Made by a program: the position numbers and the translations under genes | Assembly (NCBI GenBank): GCA_031363055.1 | Contig: JANLTP010000085.1 | Span: forward strand, 1-17,935 | Reading direction: 5' to 3' | DNA: 17,935 nt | Origin: JANLTP01 sp031363055 | Lineage (GTDB): Bacteria > Pseudomonadota > Gammaproteobacteria > Burkholderiales > Burkholderiaceae_E | Shown here: positions 14,738-17,935 of the stretch, piece after piece | How positions within the stretch are numbered: the first letter of the stretch is position 1 | Layout of the letters: the number at the start of each line of letters is the position of its first letter | Notes under the pieces: model-generated | Told to the model about the DNA's origin: nothing | The model's database searches: none | Seen by the model: only the letters and a program-made list of their open reading frames with translations

Positions 14738-15547
14738 CTACGCAGGTGACAGGCAACGCGCCACAGCCTGCAGCGCCAGCACTCGCATCAATTGGGCGCG
14801 ATAGGCTGCCGGGGCATGCAGGTCAGCATTCAGTTCATCGGCCGGATAGTGCAATCCGGCCAACGCGGTGGCGGCAAACTGCCGGGTCAACGCAGCCTCG
14901 GCTTGCGCCCAACGAAAGACACCGGGTCCGGCGCCCGTCACCGCCACCCGTACCGGGCCGCCGTAGTCAGCCACCAGCACGCCGGTCATCGCGTAACCCG
15001 AGGCAGGATGCCGAAATTTTGCATAGGCCGCGCGTTTCGGAATCGCAAAACGGACATGGGTCACCATCTCATCACTGGCCAGTGCGGTCGTGAACATGCC
15101 TTGAAAAAAATCGGCTGCCGGCAAGTCACGCAAGTTGGTCTGCACCATGGCATCGAGGCCCAGCACGGCCGCCGGGTAATCGGCGGCGGGGTCATTGTTC
15201 ACAATCGAGCCGCCCAGGGTGCCTCGCGCTCGCACTTGTGGATCGCCAATACTCGCGGCCAGCTCTGCCAATGCCGGCAGGGTGCTGCGCACCAACGCAT
15301 CGGCAGCAACTTCGGCATGGCGCATACCGGCGCCGATCTGCAAGTAATCACCGTCGCGGCGGACACCACGAAGTTGTGGCAACTTGCCGATATCGATGAG
15401 CCGGGTCGGTGCGCTGAGGCGGTGTTTCATCGACGGCAGAAGGGTCATGCCGCCGGCCAGCAGTTTGGCTTGCGGATCGGCGGCCAGCGCAGCCTGCGCC
15501 TCGGCAATCGCCTCGACACGTTGGTAGGTGAATTCATACATGGTCAT
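14738..15547 (-). CDS. Molybdenum hydroxylase FAD-binding medium subunit (CoxM-like)
   Basis: This flavoprotein subunit of the heterotrimeric hydroxylase has 269 residues. FAD-binding motifs are LAGGMTLLPSMK (30-41) and GTLGGSIVNNDPAADYP (109-125), both standard for the family. The C-terminal CO-dehydrogenase flavoprotein domain follows from about 165. ATG 15547 and ATG 15541 are both possible starts. GAGAG lies three bases before the first and nine before the second, so the protein may begin MYEFTYQ. It is the first gene of the M-S-L operon, with 53 bp to the small subunit. No maturation genes (coxD/xdhC-like) are in the window. Confidence 0.94.
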   Translation of the reverse strand: MTMYEFTYQRVEAIAEAQAALAADPQAKLLAGGMTLLPSMKHRLSAPTRLIDIGKLPQLRGVRRDGDYLQIGAGMRHAEVAADALVRSTLPALAELAASIGDPQVRARGTLGGSIVNNDPAADYPAAVLGLDAMVQTNLRDLPAADFFQGMFTTALASDEMVTHVRFAIPKRAAYAKFRHPASGYAMTGVLVADYGGPVRVAVTGAGPGVFRWAQAEAALTRQFAATALAGLHYPADELNADLHAPAAYRAQLMRVLALQAVARCLSPA

Positions 15548-15627
15548 TGGCTCTCAAAACAGCCCGGATGCGGGATAATCAACCGGGAACCAGCAGGTGA
15601 CTCATTATCAACGCATTCCGGTTATGA

Positions 15628-15642
15628 CACCGGGCCCCGGTG
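15628..15642. promoter_or_regulatory. 15-bp perfect palindrome in the coxM-dsbA divergent region
   Basis: CACCGGGCCCCGGTG has 7-bp arms around a central C, 28 bp upstream of the DsbA-like start. It may be an operator or a leader hairpin; no regulator for it is evident nearby. Confidence 0.4.
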
Positions 15643-15669
15643 ACCCAACCAGTTTCAAAAGAGGACTTC

Positions 15670-16377
15670 ATGAACGCACGAACTGACCGGCCCGAAATCC
15701 TGAACCCGTCGCAGGTGCCCATGAGCATTGATGTCATCTCGGATGTCGTCTGTCCCTGGTGCTTCATTGGCAAACGCCAACTCGAGCAGGCCGTCGAGCA
15801 GTGGTGCCGTGCTCATCCAGAAGCGCCCGCACCCATTATCAACTGGCTGCCATTTCAGTTGAATCCGGATATGCCGCTTGAAGGGGTCAGCCGTGAAGAT
15901 TATTTGCGACGCAAATTTGGCCATGCCGACGGCGGCAAAATTTACGCCAACGTGCAACGGGCCGCCCGTGAAGTCGGGTTGGAGTTGAACATTCAGGGCA
16001 TCCAGCGGCAACCGAATACGCTGCGGCCACATGCGCTCTTGAAGCAGGCCGGGGAGCAGGGCATTCAGGAGGCGCTGGCGGAGGCGCTGTTCGCGGCCTA
16101 TTTCATCGACGGTCGCGATTTGACCGCACCGGACGAACTACGCTCGATCGCCGCTGCGGCAGGTCTGGACGCCGATCGTATCGCGCGGGCACTGGACGAC
16201 GCACTCGAACATGAGGCGATTGCCGAATCGGATTTGCAGGCCCGTGAGAACGGCATCAGCGGTGTGCCCTTTTTTATTCTGGATCGACGGGTGGCGGTCA
16301 ATGGTGCGGCCGGTGCTGAGCATTTGCTGCATTCGATGGAAAAGGCGCAGCAAAAGCGCGAATTGAAGGTCGATTAA
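15670..16377 (+). CDS. FrnE/DsbA-family thioredoxin-like oxidoreductase
   Basis: The product is 235 residues from ATG 15670, with AGAGGA six bases upstream; an earlier in-frame GTG at 15640 is rejected. The thioredoxin-like fold begins SIDVISDVVCPWCFIGKRQL, with the redox CPWC at C28-C31. The helical insertion spans about 70-185 (WLPFQLNPDMPLEGVSREDY at its start), and the cis-Pro loop is GISGVPFFIL with P200. There is no signal peptide, so this is a cytoplasmic FrnE-type protein, not a periplasmic DsbA. Relatives are annotated as protein disulfide isomerases or 2-hydroxychromene-2-carboxylate isomerase-like proteins, and the physiological substrate is usually unknown. It is divergent from the molybdenum hydroxylase operon by 122 bp. 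It is the last gene of ordinary base composition before the AT-richer accessory segment. Confidence 0.92.
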   Translation: MNARTDRPEILNPSQVPMSIDVISDVVCPWCFIGKRQLEQAVEQWCRAHPEAPAPIINWLPFQLNPDMPLEGVSREDYLRRKFGHADGGKIYANVQRAAREVGLELNIQGIQRQPNTLRPHALLKQAGEQGIQEALAEALFAAYFIDGRDLTAPDELRSIAAAAGLDADRIARALDDALEHEAIAESDLQARENGISGVPFFILDRRVAVNGAAGAEHLLHSMEKAQQKRELKVD

Positions 16378-16441
16378 AAACAAGCGGTCAACTCATTGTT
16401 TTCGGCCGACTAAATTACTGTTAGATTTCAGAAAGCCGCCA

Positions 16442-16996
16442 ATGCTTGTCGACATCATCACCGAAGAGGCGCACCAAATCATTCAATACAACGTCAGAAT
16501 GATTTCCAGACTTGTCGCCGAAAGAAAGCGATTTGAGAATTGGCTTCAGCTTGAAATATTAACGAGACTGATGGAAAAATTTCCGGCGATCGAAATCGAG
16601 AAGGCTTTTCCGGGCACGCAGGAGAGATGTGATTTTTGGCTTAAGGAGCAAACTGGTGAGGAGAGTTGGATAGAGCTTAAGCTTTGCGTCACAAACTATT
16701 GTTCGAATTACTGTGAGATATCGTCCGCAAGGCCAATTACGAATCAAATTTCTGACATTAAACGCGACTTACATAAGCTACATCGATTGCCTACTGCTCA
16801 CTCCTGAACAGTCATTCTTATTGCGTACCCTTTTCCAGATTTTGGGCAAACGCAATCACAGTGGATTTTGCATCTAGCTAGACTCAAGACTACAGCGGGC
16901 AATGTTTCCGAGGCGTTTTCGGTACCCCTAGAGCGAAATGCCAAGCACGCAAAACTTTCGGCCTACCTACTGTCAGCCAAGAGCAATGAAACCTAA
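16442..16996 (+). pseudogene. PD-(D/E)XK nuclease-like cassette gene with in-frame stop
   Basis: The first frame gives 121 residues to a TGA at 16805-16807. The same frame then continues with sensible sequence (TVILIAYPFPDF) to TAA at 16994-16996, about 184 codons in all. Residues 59-80 carry a PD-(D/E)XK-like pattern: D64 in ERCDFWL, then E78-x-K80 in WIELKL, preceded by a helix with E38. This suggests a restriction-endonuclease-like fold; no function is assigned. The natural stop lies inside the attC R'' box, as is common for integron cassette genes. GTTAGAT at 16420-16426 matches the GTTRRRY core and lies 15 bp upstream of the start, a plausible cassette boundary. The gene is visibly AT-richer than its left neighbours. 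The break could be a true nonsense mutation or a base error. Confidence 0.72.
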
Positions 16997-17101
16997 CCAA
17001 TCGTTGGACGCAGACAAGTTTTCCGGGCCGGCGAGGGAAAAGGAATCTCGCGCTTGGGTGCGCTGGCCCGTAAAACTCGCTGGTCAACTTCGGCGTTATT
17101 C
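16991..17101 (+). other. Integron attC recombination site
   Basis: The site opens with ACCTAAC (16991-16997), an exact fit to the R'' consensus RYYYAAC, and closes with GTTATTC (17095-17101), a partial fit to GTTRRRY. L''-like GTTGGACGCAG (17003-17013) faces GTCAAC (17083-17088). The inner arms AGTTTTCCGGGCC (17017-17029) and GGCCCGTAAAACT (17065-17077) pair at 12 of 13 positions. The whole 111 bases fold as one imperfect palindrome with unpaired bases on one side, the structure that integron integrases recognise. No integrase gene is in the window, so this could be an integrase-less attC cluster or the tail of a larger array. Confidence 0.8.
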
Positions 17102-17129
17102 AGCACATTCGAAGTGTAGGAATATGTAG

Positions 17130-17327
17130 ATGCCGCCGAAGATTCGAGAGTTGATTGTCGACCTAGAAAAGGCACGCTTTTCGAATCGCGGTGGCTAAGG
17201 TAGCCATCGAAACTTCATGCATCCTGAAGTGACCAGACCCTTTACAATTTCGGGGGCGCTCGGGGACGACGCAAAGCAGTATCAGATTCGAGCGGTAAAG
17301 ACGGCAATCGAGGAGTCGAAAAAGTGA
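17130..17327 (+). pseudogene. hicA: hicA toxin gene broken by a premature TAA
   Basis: HicA is a small dsRNA-binding-fold mRNA interferase. From ATG 17130 (AGGA eight bases upstream) the frame reads MPPKIRELIVDLEKARFSNR-GG, then TAA at 17196-17198. It then continues without a frame change as GSHRNFMHPEVTRPFTISGA and on to TGA at 17325-17327. The expected family sequence at the break is RGGKGSHRNF, so a single-base change of a Lys codon (AAA to TAA) explains it. The catalytic His of GSHRNF lies after the stop, so a terminated product would be inactive. The toxin stop overlaps the hicB start (GTGA), as in intact operons. Apart from the stop, all 65 codons look normal. Confidence 0.85.
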
Positions 17328-17542
17328 AAGACAGCGCGCGATACGCGAAAATCGTGGAATGGTCGGAAGAGGATCAATGCTACGTTGGAAGTTCTCCTGG
17401 GCTGATTTACGCGGGATGTCACGGAGCCGATGAAATTTCAGTCTTTGAGGAACTGTGTCAAGTAGTCGAGGAGGCCGGCAGGCTGCTGCCGGTGCCGACT
17501 TCGGGCAAGGACTATGCGAACAAAATGCAGCGTGTTGCATAA
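17324..17542 (+). CDS. hicB: HicB-family antitoxin
   Basis: HicB neutralises HicA and usually represses the operon. The product has 72 residues from GTG 17324, overlapping the hicA stop. It begins VKDSARYAKIVEWSEEDQCY and continues VGSSPGLIYAGCHGADEISV, the partial RNase-H-like fold of the family. The end is TSGKDYANKMQRVA. Between VVEEA and GRLLP relatives carry about seven more residues (usually containing a Leu-Tyr), so a small in-frame deletion is suspected. The usual C-terminal DNA-binding domain is short or absent in this subtype. Since hicA is broken, selection on this gene may be relaxed. The stop codon lies in GCATAAC, which partly resembles an attC R'' box. Confidence 0.85.
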   Translation: MKDSARYAKIVEWSEEDQCYVGSSPGLIYAGCHGADEISVFEELCQVVEEAGRLLPVPTSGKDYANKMQRVA

Positions 17543-17844
17543 CCTGACGTCGAGGCCGGGAAATAACTCAGTGAGACGGTTCTGAATACACACGCGCGCA
17601 AAACTGACCTCTCAGATCGCTCCAGGATCGACGATCGTCAACTCGGCTGTAAAAATTGACCTGGAAAAATTGATCCAAATGCTCGCCCCAACACTTTTTT
17701 CGCAACCTCGTTAGGCGTCACGAGAATCCCCGTGGACTGCCGAAAGCCTCTGCCCGATTGCACAGAATGTCCGCTGACTCGCCATTGTTATTGCTCCGGA
17801 ATCTATGAACTTGAAATATGAAGATGCGCCATCATATAGGGGTG
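17543..17844. other. Intergenic segment without a recognisable gene
   Basis: No open frame here has a plausible start, codon pattern or recognised homology. It holds the AAAAYTGAYC repeats described separately, an isolated GTTAGGC (17710-17716), and the leader of the transposase gene. It looks like mobile-element debris. Confidence 0.5.
17600..17675. repeat. Three AAAAYTGAYC repeats resembling an insertion-sequence end
   Basis: AAAACTGACC (17600-17609), AAAATTGACC (17652-17661) and AAAATTGATC (17666-17675) are direct repeats in non-coding DNA. Multiple short terminal repeats of this kind occur at IS21-family ends, but no istA/istB gene is adjacent, so this would be a remnant. Confidence 0.35.
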
Positions 17845-17935
17845 ATGGAAACCACAGACATGAGAAAGCTCTCGCCCGAAGCGAGACACGAGCGTCGCGT
17901 GCAGGTGATTCGGCTGCGCAAGGCCGAGCGTACGT
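17845..17935 (+). CDS. IS630-family transposase, N-terminal fragment at window edge
   Basis: Thirty codons are visible before the right edge. RKLSPEARHERRVQVIRLRK resembles the N-terminal segment just before the helix-turn-helix of IS630-family transposases. ATG 17845 has AGGGG only two bases upstream; ATG 17860 in the same frame is an alternative start. The element's terminal inverted repeat was not identified. Assignment rests on a short stretch. Confidence 0.65.
   Translation, partial: METTDMRKLSPEARHERRVQVIRLRKAERT

Noticed and set aside
16805..16807. Programmed recoding (selenocysteine or readthrough) at the TGA
   Set aside because: No SECIS-like hairpin was recognised just downstream, and the neighbouring hicA is broken by TAA, so ordinary decay is simpler.
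16890..17087. Minus-strand 65-codon frame across the attC site
   Set aside because: It is explained by the palindromic attC and the antisense of the cassette gene; no domain or ribosome-binding site.
17537..17716. Possible second attC from the hicB stop (GCATAAC) to GTTAGGC at 17710-17716
   Set aside because: The arms pair poorly, the span of 180 bases is long, and a 7-base degenerate core is expected by chance at this scale. It would need a covariance-model hit.

Overview
The window is high-GC proteobacterial DNA, most likely from a beta- or gammaproteobacterium. The evidence is the glyoxylate carboligase and FMN alpha-hydroxyacid dehydrogenase sequences, the CUT1 importer, the CoxMSL-type hydroxylase, the HicAB pair and the integron attC site. 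No rRNA, tRNA or CRISPR array was seen.

Region 1 (1-3798) is a carbon-metabolism block. A LysR-type regulator, cut by the left edge, is divergent from gcl (glyoxylate carboligase), which is followed on the same strand by an FMN-dependent alpha-hydroxyacid dehydrogenase. The divergent promoter holds a perfect 17-bp palindrome that fits a LysR box. A plausible joint role is oxidation of a 2-hydroxyacid such as glycolate, with condensation of glyoxylate to tartronate semialdehyde.

Region 2 (3870-10241, minus strand) reads as one operon-like train. In transcription order it holds an HtrA-like protease with PDZ domain and no signal peptide, a LuxR-type regulator with a degenerate receiver, then a CUT1 (maltose/glycerol-3-phosphate type) ABC importer: ATPase, Tat-like solute-binding protein and two permeases. 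The protease-regulator pair heading an importer operon is the best candidate here for an unusual regulatory module.

Region 3 (10480-15547) has a degenerate tannase/feruloyl-esterase-family lipoprotein gene, lacking the catalytic Ser and His regions, running into the 3' end of a convergent three-subunit molybdenum hydroxylase operon (order M-S-L, form II CoxL motif AYRGAGR). A FrnE/DsbA-like oxidoreductase is divergent from that operon.

Region 4 (16378-17935) is visibly AT-richer accessory DNA: an integron-type cassette with a good attC site, a PD-(D/E)XK-like gene broken by a TGA, a hicAB pair whose hicA is broken by a TAA, IS-end-like repeats and the start of an IS630-family transposase.

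A cross-window theme is short tandem repeats. At least five coding arrays have periods divisible by three (9, 12, 12, 12 and 18 bp) and lie in linkers or termini, while two intergenic arrays both have a 17-bp period.
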